From Lachnospiraceae bacterium UBA4316 (GTDB taxonomy: Bacteria > Bacillota > Clostridia > Lachnospirales > Lachnospiraceae): a stretch of 25,320 nucleotides of DNA. The position numbers and the translations under genes are program-made. A model generated the notes under the pieces. That model made no database searches. It was not told the origin of the DNA and was given only the letters and a program-made list of their open reading frames with translations. Shown here piece by piece: positions 8,285 to 15,999 of the stretch (position 1 is the stretch's first letter; the number at the start of each line of letters is the position of its first letter). The stretch is taken from NCBI GenBank assembly GCA_002394535.1, contig DGUG01000188.1, positions 1 to 25,320 on the forward strand, written 5' to 3'.

Positions 8285-9154
8285 CTACCAGTCACTATCC
8301 CAGTCCGAACCGCCGGAATCCCATGAATCCGAATCAGAATCCCAATCATAATCCGAATCAGAATCCCAATCCGAATCGGATGAATGGTCATCCTGATATA
8401 ACGTACTGTCTTCTACATCGGTAATGTTCTTAATACTGCCGTCCCCATTTTTTGCAAGGTCTTCATCTGTTGATTCCCAATCAACATCCTCATAGGTCCT
8501 GCCCATAAAATAAGGGTCGGTGTTATTTTCGTCATACTGTACGGGAACATCGGAATAGAACCAGTCATCGTAGTAATCATCGAAATAATACCAGCTGCCG
8601 CTGTCGTTATAATATACTACGTTTCCGTAATTATAATAACCGTTATGCCGTCTGCTGATTGCCGGTTTGATAAAACCATCGAGTGCAAATATGACAACAA
8701 AGGCAATAACAGCGATCGTTGATACAACGGAATGAATCCTTTTGAATTTGCTGTCTGTTTTCGACTGCCTCTTTCTGTTACTGTTTATCGATTTCTGATG
8801 GACTATTTCATCCTTCAGCTTCTGGTACAGTTCATCAACTGCATAAGCCTCGTCATTACCCTTATACCTGATGGCGCGGCTGCCGTCGGCTTTGTTTTTG
8901 TATACGACAAACTCTCCGGTATTACCGTCCTTATAGATACCAAAAGCCCTGGGCTCCTTGTAGTCGACTCCGATAAAGAATCTTGTCGTCTCCGGTGGCG
9001 GAAGTTGTCTGTCCTCGTACCATTTTTTCAGTTCTTCTATTGTACGGGGCTGTTTGTCGCCCTCATGGTGTGAAGGATTGGGAGCGCCGCAGGACGGGCA
9101 CTTGGACAAATAATCCTCATAAGTATTGCCGCAAAAATCGCATTGTACCTTCAT
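8285..9154 (-). CDS. Zinc-ribbon single-pass membrane protein with a WDSDSD tail
   Basis: 289-aa protein of unknown function. Seen: an N-terminal zinc ribbon (C5-x2-C8 ... C19-x2-C22), a mixed soluble segment (about 55-118) that looks like a small folded domain, a basic stretch (127-140), one transmembrane helix (about 141-163), a Tyr/Asp-rich region (172-202), and a low-complexity Ser/Asp/Trp tail (259-289) built from SDWDSDSD-like units. The topology would place the zinc ribbon in the cytosol and the acidic aromatic tail outside. AGG lies about 5 nt before the ATG. It is followed almost immediately by the MFS gene. No enzymatic motif is visible. Confidence 0.8.
   Translation of the reverse strand: MKVQCDFCGNTYEDYLSKCPSCGAPNPSHHEGDKQPRTIEELKKWYEDRQLPPPETTRFFIGVDYKEPRAFGIYKDGNTGEFVVYKNKADGSRAIRYKGNDEAYAVDELYQKLKDEIVHQKSINSNRKRQSKTDSKFKRIHSVVSTIAVIAFVVIFALDGFIKPAISRRHNGYYNYGNVVYYNDSGSWYYFDDYYDDWFYSDVPVQYDENNTDPYFMGRTYEDVDWESTDEDLAKNGDGSIKNITDVEDSTLYQDDHSSDSDWDSDSDYDWDSDSDSWDSGGSDWDSDW
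8288..8380 (-). repeat. Tandem coding repeat, SDWDSDSD units
   Basis: Imperfect tandem repeat of roughly 18 bp (core ATCCGAATCAGAATCCCA on the plus strand) encoding the last 31 residues of the zinc-ribbon protein. Units are degenerate and there is no spacer regularity. Confidence 0.7.
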
Positions 9155-9180
9155 ATTAGCCTATTCACTCTCAATAAGTT

Positions 9181-9205
9181 GTCAAAAAGAACCGTCCCCT
9201 TTGAC
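9181..9205. repeat. REP-like element, GTCAAA...TTTGAC ends
   Basis: 25-bp element starting GTCAAAAAGAACCGTCCCC and ending TTTGAC, with 6-bp inverted ends. This sequence type is familiar to me as a dispersed element in Firmicutes genomes. Only one copy is in this window, so its dispersed nature is recalled rather than seen. It supplies the last codons and stop (9182-9184) of the upstream DUF3592-like ORF. Confidence 0.6.
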
Positions 9206-9478
9206 ACGTTTATGGACAATAACGATACTGACACATCCGGCTATAATTGCCGCCGCGCCAAGTGATATCAGCAGTATGGGAAGCCACAGACCGGTCCATG
9301 CCCCCACATCAGTCGGATCATCGGGATTATAGTCAACCGTAACCGTGGAACCTATCTTCATATTATCTCCGCTGTCAATTGACCCTTCATATTCCTGTCC
9401 GTCAACGGTGTATTTGATATAATTCCTATAAATCTCCCAGCCGCTCTCCGGTGGGTTTTTCTCAGAGCCTCTTCCCAA
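9182..9478 (-). CDS. DUF3592-like membrane protein, probably N-terminally truncated
   Basis: 98-aa ORF. Seen: a strand-rich segment with YTVDGQEYEGS and IGSTVTVDYNPDDP, the G-x-x-V-x-V-x-Y-N/D-P pattern seen in DUF3592-type proteins, followed by one transmembrane helix (about 65-88) and a short basic tail. Full members normally carry an N-terminal transmembrane helix before this domain, which is absent. The in-frame sequence upstream runs directly into the end of the oligopeptidase gene without an ATG or GTG, leaving only a weak TTG start at 9478. The final KGDGSF residues and the stop come from a REP-like element. It could be a short functional protein, but a gene remnant is equally likely. 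Confidence 0.5.
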   Translation of the reverse strand: MGRGSEKNPPESGWEIYRNYIKYTVDGQEYEGSIDSGDNMKIGSTVTVDYNPDDPTDVGAWTGLWLPILLISLGAAAIIAGCVSIVIVHKRVKGDGSF

Positions 9479-9501
9479 GGCATTCCGGAAGTGTATAAAG
9501 C

Positions 9502-11448
9502 CTATGACAGCGGAACTAACATCGGTTTATCCTTCTGTCCCCCGGCCTCCCGAATGAATTCATCGATCAGTTCCCCGATAAGTTCCCCTGCTGCTTCATA
9601 TGTTGCATCATCAAGAGGATCCACTCCGGCAATTGCAAGTAATTCCGAAGGAGGGGCTGAATTTCCTGCTTTAAGGAACCGCATATACGCATCACACTCT
9701 TTCTGCCCCGTCTCTTCTACCTGTTTGCATATGGATGCAGCATATGTTATGGAAGTTGCGTATTTGTACACATAATAATTGTAATATAAATGCGGTATCC
9801 TTGCCCAGCCAATACCGGCATAATCCGGAACCATAACATTGTCCCCATAGTACTTACGCTGCAGCTGCAACCATTTTTCGCTCAGGTCATCAGCGCTAAG
9901 GGAGCCTCCGTTTTCAATGACCTTGTAACAGTAGTCTTCGAATTCGGATATCTGGGCCTGAGCCATAAGGGTTCCCCAGAAAAGAACAATCTCCTGGTCA
10001 AGCCAGTACAGCTTCTCCTCTTGTGTGGTTGCCGAATCCGCCATATACTGCGCAAACATTATCTCATTTGCCGTTGATGCTACTTCCTGTGTGAAGGATG
10101 TGGGATTGTTATTGTATGTATTCTGGTATCTGGCAGACAAACAGCTGTATACTGCGTGTCCCATTTCATGAACTACTGTTGAAGTATAGTTTTTGGTCCC
10201 ATCAAAGTTAAGCAGTACAAACGGAAGAGTCTCGTTTCCCATCAGCGTCTCAAATTCACCTGTAGTTTTTTTATCCGCAGGATATACATCCATGTGAGGT
10301 GAAGTTATTATTTCATCAAAGGTTTTTACATATTCATCTCCCCATACCGAAACAGCCTCTCTTCCCATTGCGGCAGACTCATCATATGATACTTCCCCGG
10401 GGCTGTATTTGGTTACGGGATAATCGATATCACAGGGCATGAACTTATCAAGTCCGAGCATCTCTTTTTTGACCCTGTAATACTCGCTAAACTTCGGACA
10501 CATAAAATTGGCAAACTGTATGATCTTGTCATATACTTCCGGCTCTATGGCTTCTTCTTCAAGATCCATATCAAGCGTAGACTCGTAACCGTATATTTGT
10601 GCCCGTCCCCAGTTGAATTTCATCTGACTGTCAAGAAGTGCCGCATATGTGTTTTTGTACTGCTGCCTTGACATGGAACGCAGCTTGTACAGCCTCTCTC
10701 TGAAACTCTGATCATATTTATCACTGCTTACAACTCTGGAATAAACCGTATCTGACAGCACTCCGCGCGTACCGTCCGGGTATGTAAAATAAGGCTGTGG
10801 TCTGTCTATATAATCCAAAATACCGTAAACAGATGAATTGTTATCTGCTGCCGACAAAACAGTAACAGCCCCTGCCGCCTCTTCACTCGGAACCGTGTAA
10901 TCATTGTCAGTATAATTCCTGAAATAAAAGCTGTAATCAGCAAGACGTTTGTCCGAGAAAATGCGCTTCCGCTCATCAAGAGGCATTTTCATTATTTCCG
11001 GACCATAGAAAGAAAATGCCAGATCATATTCCGTGGATACTTCACTAAAACGGCTCGATACTCCTATAACCATAGGATCGGATGCATCAAGTGATTCCAA
11101 AAGTTCCGAGAACATTGCTGCTTTGTCAAGAATGGCTTTCATCTCGATTATCTTGGGATTCTCAACGGAATTAAGTATTCCTTCGACAGAGTTTAATGTC
11201 CCCCGCAGTTTATCCACCTCGGGAAGAAGCTCCTCTACACGTTTCATATCCTCCTCAAAGACATCAAGATTCTCATAAATTTCAGTGAGATCCCAGCTTG
11301 TGGGAAGCTTGGCGGTCGCACCTTCAGTGGTCGATTTTTTTGTTTTGATCTCCTCGGCCGAAACCGGTAGTGCATTTATAGTTGATGATAATAAGGTAAT
11401 ACATAAGGCTGATGCCAGCAGTCTGCCAATGCCCGTGATTTTGTTCAT
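9502..11448 (-). CDS. Exported M3-family oligoendopeptidase (PepF-like)
   Basis: 648-aa zinc metallopeptidase of the M3/PepF family, cleaving short peptides. Seen: an N-terminal signal peptide (basic MNKITGIGR, hydrophobic core about 10-27, likely cleavage after VSA at 31), an N-terminal helical region, and the catalytic motif H427-E428-M429-G430-H431 with a downstream glutamate ligand at about E455 in TQEVASTANE. PepF is usually cytosolic; the signal peptide suggests an extracytoplasmic version with no lipobox. GGGAGA lies 5 nt before the ATG. It sits 47 nt downstream of lysA, separated by a short repeat-bearing spacer. A role in scavenging peptides outside the membrane is inferred. Confidence 0.93.
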   Translation of the reverse strand: MNKITGIGRLLASALCITLLSSTINALPVSAEEIKTKKSTTEGATAKLPTSWDLTEIYENLDVFEEDMKRVEELLPEVDKLRGTLNSVEGILNSVENPKIIEMKAILDKAAMFSELLESLDASDPMVIGVSSRFSEVSTEYDLAFSFYGPEIMKMPLDERKRIFSDKRLADYSFYFRNYTDNDYTVPSEEAAGAVTVLSAADNNSSVYGILDYIDRPQPYFTYPDGTRGVLSDTVYSRVVSSDKYDQSFRERLYKLRSMSRQQYKNTYAALLDSQMKFNWGRAQIYGYESTLDMDLEEEAIEPEVYDKIIQFANFMCPKFSEYYRVKKEMLGLDKFMPCDIDYPVTKYSPGEVSYDESAAMGREAVSVWGDEYVKTFDEIITSPHMDVYPADKKTTGEFETLMGNETLPFVLLNFDGTKNYTSTVVHEMGHAVYSCLSARYQNTYNNNPTSFTQEVASTANEIMFAQYMADSATTQEEKLYWLDQEIVLFWGTLMAQAQISEFEDYCYKVIENGGSLSADDLSEKWLQLQRKYYGDNVMVPDYAGIGWARIPHLYYNYYVYKYATSITYAASICKQVEETGQKECDAYMRFLKAGNSAPPSELLAIAGVDPLDDATYEAAGELIGELIDEFIREAGGQKDKPMLVPLS

Positions 11449-11468
11449 CGATTATCTCCCGTTACCTA

Positions 11469-11483
11469 GAGAGCCACGCCATT
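11469..11483. repeat. 15-bp dispersed intergenic repeat, copy 1
   Basis: GAGAGCCACGCCATT, identical to 24613-24627. It lies in the lysA-pepF spacer, just ahead of the pepF ribosome binding site. A perfect 10-bp palindrome GAGCATGCTC follows at 11486-11495, next to the lysA stop; no U-tract follows it. Confidence 0.65.
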
Positions 11484-11495
11484 AAGAGCATGCTC

Positions 11496-12755
11496 CTATT
11501 CAAACTTATAATCCGAAAAATCAAATGTTGCAAAATAATCCTTCGGAGTTTCTGCGCGTCGTATCAGGTCAAAGCTCTTATCGGGATGTACAAGCACCTC
11601 CGCGCAGCGAAGCTTTCCGTTGTAGTTATACCCCATTGAGTACCCATGGGCACCCGTATCATGAATGAACAGATAATCTCCCTTGTCAATCTTGGGGAGT
11701 TTCCTGTCAATTGCAAACTTATCGTTATTCTCGCACAGTCCGCCTACAACATCATAGGTTTCGGTACAGGGATCATCTTCCTTGCCGAGCACAGTAATAT
11801 GGTGATAGCTTCCGTACATTGCCGGACGCATGAGATTAACCGCGCATGCATCAACACCTATATACTCTTTGTAAATGTGCTTTTCGTGAATAGCCTTTGT
11901 AACAAGAGCTCCGTAAGGTCCGAGTACATATCTTCCCATCTCGGTATATATGGCAACATCAGTCATACCGGCAGGTGTAAATATCTCTTCATATACCTTC
12001 CTTACTCCGTCTCCTATCACAAAAATATCGTTAGGTTCCTGATCGGGTGTGTAGGGAATTCCCACGCCTCCCGACAGATTAACAAATGCAATATGTGCCC
12101 CGGTCTTTGCATGGATATCGACAGCAAGGGCAAAAAGTTTTTTCGCAAGCATTGGATAATAATCATTTGTGACAGTATTGCTTACAAGGAACGAGTGAAT
12201 GCCGAAATGCTTCACTCCGCGGGACATCATGATCCTGACAGCTTCATACATCTGCTCTGTCGTCATTCCGTACTTCGCATCCTGCGGATTGTCCATTATT
12301 CCGTTGCTAACCGTAAACACTCCGCCCGGATTGTACCTGATGCTCATGGTCTCATTAAGGCCGCAAAGATTATCGAAATAATCGATATGTGTTATATCAT
12401 CCAGATTTACAATGGCTCCGAGTTCCTTGGCAAGACGGTAATCCTCTGCCGGGGTTTCGTTTGATGAAAACATAATGTCATCCCCCGAATATCCCACTGC
12501 TTTTGAAAGCATAAGCTCCGTAAGGCTTGAGCAGTCAACTCCGATCCCATGATTTTTGAGCAGGGTAAGTATGTATGGATTGGGTGTCGCCTTTACGGCA
12601 AAATACTCCTTGAATCCCGGATTCCATGAAAATGCGGATTTGATGTTTTCAGCGTTTTGAACAATCCCGGCCTCATCATATACATAAAAGGGGGTAGGGA
12701 TTTTTTCATCAATTGCCTGCGCAGTCTTTTTGTCAATAAACGGTGCTTTTCTCAT
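11496..12755 (-). CDS. lysA: Diaminopimelate decarboxylase
   Basis: 419-aa PLP-dependent fold-III decarboxylase converting meso-diaminopimelate to L-lysine and CO2, the last step of lysine synthesis. Seen: PLP lysine K55 in YFAVKATPNP, a histidine in FGIHSF (H187), the phosphate-binding glycine turn LSGGVGIPY (228-236), TEMGRYVLGP (271-280), and the subunit-crossing active-site cysteine C341 in GGLCENNDKF. The length matches the family. The EMGR and MRPAMYGSYHHI segments resemble a LysA form I associate with Clostridia. AAGGAG lies 7 nt before the ATG. No lysine riboswitch can fit in the 20-nt gap behind the MORN gene, so expression depends on upstream transcription. The carboxynorspermidine decarboxylase alternative is less likely. 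Confidence 0.92.
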   Translation of the reverse strand: MRKAPFIDKKTAQAIDEKIPTPFYVYDEAGIVQNAENIKSAFSWNPGFKEYFAVKATPNPYILTLLKNHGIGVDCSSLTELMLSKAVGYSGDDIMFSSNETPAEDYRLAKELGAIVNLDDITHIDYFDNLCGLNETMSIRYNPGGVFTVSNGIMDNPQDAKYGMTTEQMYEAVRIMMSRGVKHFGIHSFLVSNTVTNDYYPMLAKKLFALAVDIHAKTGAHIAFVNLSGGVGIPYTPDQEPNDIFVIGDGVRKVYEEIFTPAGMTDVAIYTEMGRYVLGPYGALVTKAIHEKHIYKEYIGVDACAVNLMRPAMYGSYHHITVLGKEDDPCTETYDVVGGLCENNDKFAIDRKLPKIDKGDYLFIHDTGAHGYSMGYNYNGKLRCAEVLVHPDKSFDLIRRAETPKDYFATFDFSDYKFE

Positions 12756-12775
12756 CAGATCTCTCCTTGTATTCT

Positions 12776-13942
12776 CTACTCCTCAATAAAGCCTTCAACT
12801 CCTCGCTTTGAGCCGTCACTTGTGAGGCTCTCGCTCTTATCATCCGTCTGGGCTATTATATACTGTCCCTTGACTCCGGATGATTCATTGCTTGATTTTG
12901 CGGCAACGCCGTCAGCTGCCGTATATTTAAACGTTCTCTTCTCTCCATTTCGCTTTACTCCCGTAAGCGTCATTGTGCCGTCTTCAAGACCGTTCGTGTA
13001 ATTGCCGGTAATTTCCTTGGTGGCAAAATCCGTAGCCGAAATCCTGTCCTTGAAATAATTGGACTTGGCTGTTCCGTTCCCGTTCGGCTTGTCGTCAGCC
13101 CACTCTCCGTCAAACAGGAAGGAACCGATGGATGAGGATTCCGGATAGCTTGCACGCATCAACACTCCGTGTCCGCTGCGGACATCTTCATGGAACTGTC
13201 CGTAATAGTAATAACCGTTCTCATATACGGCGATTCCGTAACCTTCACGACGCCCGTCAATATCATAGTCGCCGGAATAATATGAATTATCTCCGATAAC
13301 CTCCTCGGAAAATGCAACGTAGTCATCCTCGCGTAGCTTGTCCTTGAGGGCATCGTAATCCTTGGCTTCAAACAGTTCCTTGAGAGGATCAAGCTTTGCG
13401 GCTCGTGCTTCTTCTTCGGCACGCTTCGCCTCCTCCTCGGCAATCCTTGCCTCTTCTTCCGCCTGAATTCTGGCACGTTCTTCCTCTACGGCAAAGACCT
13501 TGGCATTCATTGATTCATCACCCGTATCATCAAAGCCCTTATGCAGGACTTCAAGCATAGTGTCTTCGTCGCCACGAGCTTCATATATGTTTGCAATGCT
13601 CCAGTATGCTGTTTTATTGTCAGGGTTAATCTCTATCGCCTTCTGATAGCACAGTATCGCTTCGTCGGAATCTCCGTACTGGGGAGCCATGGACATATAA
13701 GCCACAACAATCGCCGAACGAATCCGCTCGTCGCCTTCCTCCCTCTCAAGTGCTCTTTCATAACACTCAATCGCCTCCGGATAGCACTCGGCTTCCATAT
13801 ATGCATTTCCCTTATTTATCAGATCAGCGACCTCATTTGCGGTGGACTTGTAGCTTGCGTAGTAATATGCTCCGAACAACAGAGTTGCTACAAGTACTAC
13901 ACCCACAAAAATTTTGAGGATAAGCGCCTCTTTCTTAGTCAT
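12776..13942 (-). CDS. Membrane-anchored TPR and MORN-repeat protein
   Basis: 388-aa protein of unknown role. Seen, in order: an N-terminal transmembrane anchor (about 9-29) without a cleavage site; two or three TPR-type helix pairs (about 37-130; for example GNAYMEAECYPEAIECYERAL and DEAILCYQKAIEINPDNKTAYWSIANIYEARG); a highly charged Ala/Glu/Arg coiled coil (about 152-183); and at least four MORN-type segments (about 222-330; for example YYSGDYDIDGRREGYGIAVY, YYYGQFHEDVRSGHGV). The topology puts the repeats outside the membrane unless the anchor inverts. It lies between ung and lysA; a scaffold role at the cell surface is inferred only. An AGGGGG site, part of a dispersed repeat, sits 11 nt before the start. 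Confidence 0.85.
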   Translation of the reverse strand: MTKKEALILKIFVGVVLVATLLFGAYYYASYKSTANEVADLINKGNAYMEAECYPEAIECYERALEREEGDERIRSAIVVAYMSMAPQYGDSDEAILCYQKAIEINPDNKTAYWSIANIYEARGDEDTMLEVLHKGFDDTGDESMNAKVFAVEEERARIQAEEEARIAEEEAKRAEEEARAAKLDPLKELFEAKDYDALKDKLREDDYVAFSEEVIGDNSYYSGDYDIDGRREGYGIAVYENGYYYYGQFHEDVRSGHGVLMRASYPESSSIGSFLFDGEWADDKPNGNGTAKSNYFKDRISATDFATKEITGNYTNGLEDGTMTLTGVKRNGEKRTFKYTAADGVAAKSSNESSGVKGQYIIAQTDDKSESLTSDGSKRGVEGFIEE

Positions 13943-13948
13943 ATATCA

Positions 13949-13962
13949 GCGGTTCCCCCTAT
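13949..13962. repeat. Partial copy of the GGTTCCCCCT intergenic repeat
   Basis: GCGGTTCCCCCTA is shared with the two 22-bp repeats at 5961-5982 and 6056-6077. Here it fills most of the gap between ung and the TPR/MORN gene, and on the coding strand it provides the AGGGGG that would act as a ribosome binding site. Confidence 0.5.
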
Positions 13963-14622
13963 CTACAACTGCCAATCTACCGGTTCTACACCGTTGGCAA
14001 CGAGAAAATCATTTGCTTTTGAAAAATGTCTGCACCCGAAGAATCCTTTGTATGCGGATAACGGGCTCGGATGCGCGGCTTCCAGTACAAGATGCTTGGG
14101 ATTATTAAGCATTGATGCCTTTTGCCTTGCAGGTCTTCCCCAAAGCATATACACGATCGGTCGGTCCTGTTTGTTAAGTGCCGCGATCGTAGCATCCGTA
14201 AACTGTTCCCATCCCTTGTTGCTGTGGGAATTGGCATAATGCGCCCTTACGGTAAGAACAGTATTAAGAAGCATAACACCCTGATCTGCCCATTTGGTAA
14301 GGCATCCGCTTTTGGGTATCGTAAATCCTATGTCATCATGCAGTTCTTTATAGATATTTACCAGACTGGGGGGAATCTCTACTCCGGGATTAACCGAAAA
14401 GCAAAGTCCGTGTGCCTGATTCGGTTCATGATACGGATCCTGTCCCAGGATGAGAACCTTAACCTTGGCAAGAGGTGTCCTTGAGTACGCCGCAAATACA
14501 TCCTGTTTAGGCGGATATACCGTATGAGTATTGTACTCATCATTAACAAACCTGTATAAACTTGCGTAATACGGCTTCTTAAACTCCGGGGCCAGCGGCC
14601 CGAGCCAGTCGTTATCTATCAA
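13963..14622 (-). CDS. ung: Uracil-DNA glycosylase
   Basis: 219-aa family 1 glycosylase that removes uracil from DNA in base excision repair. Seen: the water-activating motif GQDPYH (60-65, D62 catalytic), the uracil-pocket strand VMLLNTVLTV (116-125), and the minor-groove loop HPSPLS (184-189, H184 catalytic). The length fits the family. The start is a TTG at 14620-14622, chosen because AAGGAG lies 8 nt upstream inside the end of hisF and no ATG exists before the conserved region. The spacing to hisF is one base, so it is very likely translated from the same message as hisH-hisF. Confidence 0.96.
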   Translation of the reverse strand: MIDNDWLGPLAPEFKKPYYASLYRFVNDEYNTHTVYPPKQDVFAAYSRTPLAKVKVLILGQDPYHEPNQAHGLCFSVNPGVEIPPSLVNIYKELHDDIGFTIPKSGCLTKWADQGVMLLNTVLTVRAHYANSHSNKGWEQFTDATIAALNKQDRPIVYMLWGRPARQKASMLNNPKHLVLEAAHPSPLSAYKGFFGCRHFSKANDFLVANGVEPVDWQL

Positions 14623-14623
14623 T

Positions 14624-15388
14624 TCAATTTCTCCTTACGGATATTCCGTTATCGCTAAGATAATTTTTCAGATCGCTTATTTCCAGCTCTTTGTAGTGAA
14701 AAAGCGATGCCGCAAGCGCCGCATCGGCAGCCCCTTCGGTCAGGACTTCCTTAAAGTGTTCTTTGCTCCCTGCTCCTCCGCTTGCTATGACAGGAATCCC
14801 CACACTTTCGGAAATGATTTTTGTCAGTGCTATATCAAAGCCCGCCTTTGTTCCGTCGGCATCCATGCTTGTCAGCAGTATCTCCCCTGCCCCCAGCCTC
14901 TCAGCCTTCATGGCCCACTCAACGGCATCAATTCCCATATCAACTCTGCCGCCGTTCTTGTATATATTCCAGCCATTCCCGTCGGGTCGCTTCTTGGCAT
15001 CTATCGCCACTACAACGCATTGGCTTCCGAATTTGTCTGCGGCATCCGATATGAGCTGCGGATTCATTATGGCAGCCGAATTAACCGATATCTTGTCTGC
15101 ACCTTCCCTGAGCAGCCGCTTAAAATCATCAACACTTCTGATGCCGCCACCGACTGTAAACGGAATAAAAATAGTTTCGGCAACAGCTCTTACCATTTCA
15201 TCCACCGTATTCCGGTTATCGCTTGATGCGGTAATGTCAAGGAATACAAGCTCATCGGCGCCTGCCTTGTCATAAGCAGCCGCTATATCTACCGGATCCC
15301 CGGCATCCCTCAGATTAACGAAATTCACTCCCTTTACTACCCGGCCGCAATTAACGTCCAGGCAGGGGATTATCCTCTTTGTATACAT
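14624..15388 (-). CDS. hisF: Imidazole glycerol phosphate synthase, cyclase subunit
   Basis: 254-aa TIM barrel. With HisH it converts PRFAR and ammonia to imidazole glycerol phosphate and AICAR in histidine synthesis. Seen: the N-terminal strand [17 protein letters not shown] with catalytic D11; FTVGGGIRS (phosphate site); VVAIDAKK with the second catalytic aspartate near residue 130; and ASGGAGS in the C-terminal half. The length is standard. It starts 5 nt after the hisH stop with a weak AGAGAT site, so it is probably coupled to hisH. No other his gene is in the window, so the pathway is split elsewhere in the genome. Confidence 0.97.
   Translation of the reverse strand: MYTKRIIPCLDVNCGRVVKGVNFVNLRDAGDPVDIAAAYDKAGADELVFLDITASSDNRNTVDEMVRAVAETIFIPFTVGGGIRSVDDFKRLLREGADKISVNSAAIMNPQLISDAADKFGSQCVVVAIDAKKRPDGNGWNIYKNGGRVDMGIDAVEWAMKAERLGAGEILLTSMDADGTKAGFDIALTKIISESVGIPVIASGGAGSKEHFKEVLTEGAADAALAASLFHYKELEISDLKNYLSDNGISVRRN
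14631..14636 (-). promoter_or_regulatory. Ribosome binding site deciding the ung TTG start
   Basis: AAGGAG on the minus strand, embedded in the last codons of hisF, 8 nt before the TTG. It is a strong site that justifies the non-ATG start. Confidence 0.75.
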
Positions 15389-15393
15389 ATCTC

Positions 15394-15999
15394 TTACAGG
15401 TCAATAAAATTTTTAAGTATCTGCAGTCCTACTGTTCCGCTCTTTTCGGGATGAAACTGACACGCAAAAACGTTTCCGCTTTCAACAGAAGCATCGATTG
15501 ACACATTATAATCACAGGTGGCGGTAACAGTATCTCTGTTGGCAGCCTCCAGATAATAGGAATGCACAAAGTACACATACGCGCCTTCGTCTATTCCCTT
15601 AAATAGTCTTCCTTTATTGGGAAAGTCGAGAGAATTCCATCCCATGTGAGGGATCTTTTTGTATTCACCCGTCGGGATTTTTTTGATTGTACCCTTAAGC
15701 GCACCGATACCGGCGATCCCGGGGGATTCTTCGCTTTCATCATACAAAAGCTGAAGTCCGAGACATATTCCGAAAAAAGGGGTCCCCTTTGCGATCACTT
15801 CTCTTATAACACCGGTAAGACCATACCCGTTAAGCCTGTTCATAGCATCACCAAATGCACCTACTCCGGGCAATATTACCTTGTCGGCCAAGCAAATGGT
15901 TTCCCTGTCTCTTGTAATAACAGGCTCCTGTCCTAAATGCCCCAGCGCCTTTACAACGCTTAACATATTACCGGCATCATAATCTATAACAGCTATCAC
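15394..15999 (-). CDS. hisH: Imidazole glycerol phosphate synthase, glutaminase subunit
   Basis: 201-aa class I glutamine amidotransferase that releases ammonia from glutamine and channels it to HisF. Seen: the PGVGAFG oxyanion region (45-51), nucleophile C79 in [11 protein letters not shown], and the H183/E185 pair in FHPEKSG. The length matches the family. It starts with GTG; the GTGA overlaps the stop of the upstream repeat-rich membrane protein by 4 nt, and AGGAG lies 8 nt upstream. Histidine synthesis here is thus translationally tied to an unrelated surface-type gene. Confidence 0.97.
   Translation of the reverse strand: MIAVIDYDAGNMLSVVKALGHLGQEPVITRDRETICLADKVILPGVGAFGDAMNRLNGYGLTGVIREVIAKGTPFFGICLGLQLLYDESEESPGIAGIGALKGTIKKIPTGEYKKIPHMGWNSLDFPNKGRLFKGIDEGAYVYFVHSYYLEAANRDTVTATCDYNVSIDASVESGNVFACQFHPEKSGTVGLQILKNFIDL

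Noticed and set aside
11486..11495. GAGCATGCTC palindrome after lysA as a terminator
   Set aside because: No U-tract follows on the minus strand.
11646..12464. A 272-codon plus-strand frame
   Set aside because: It lies antisense within lysA, has no recognisable domain, and lysA carries all catalytic residues.
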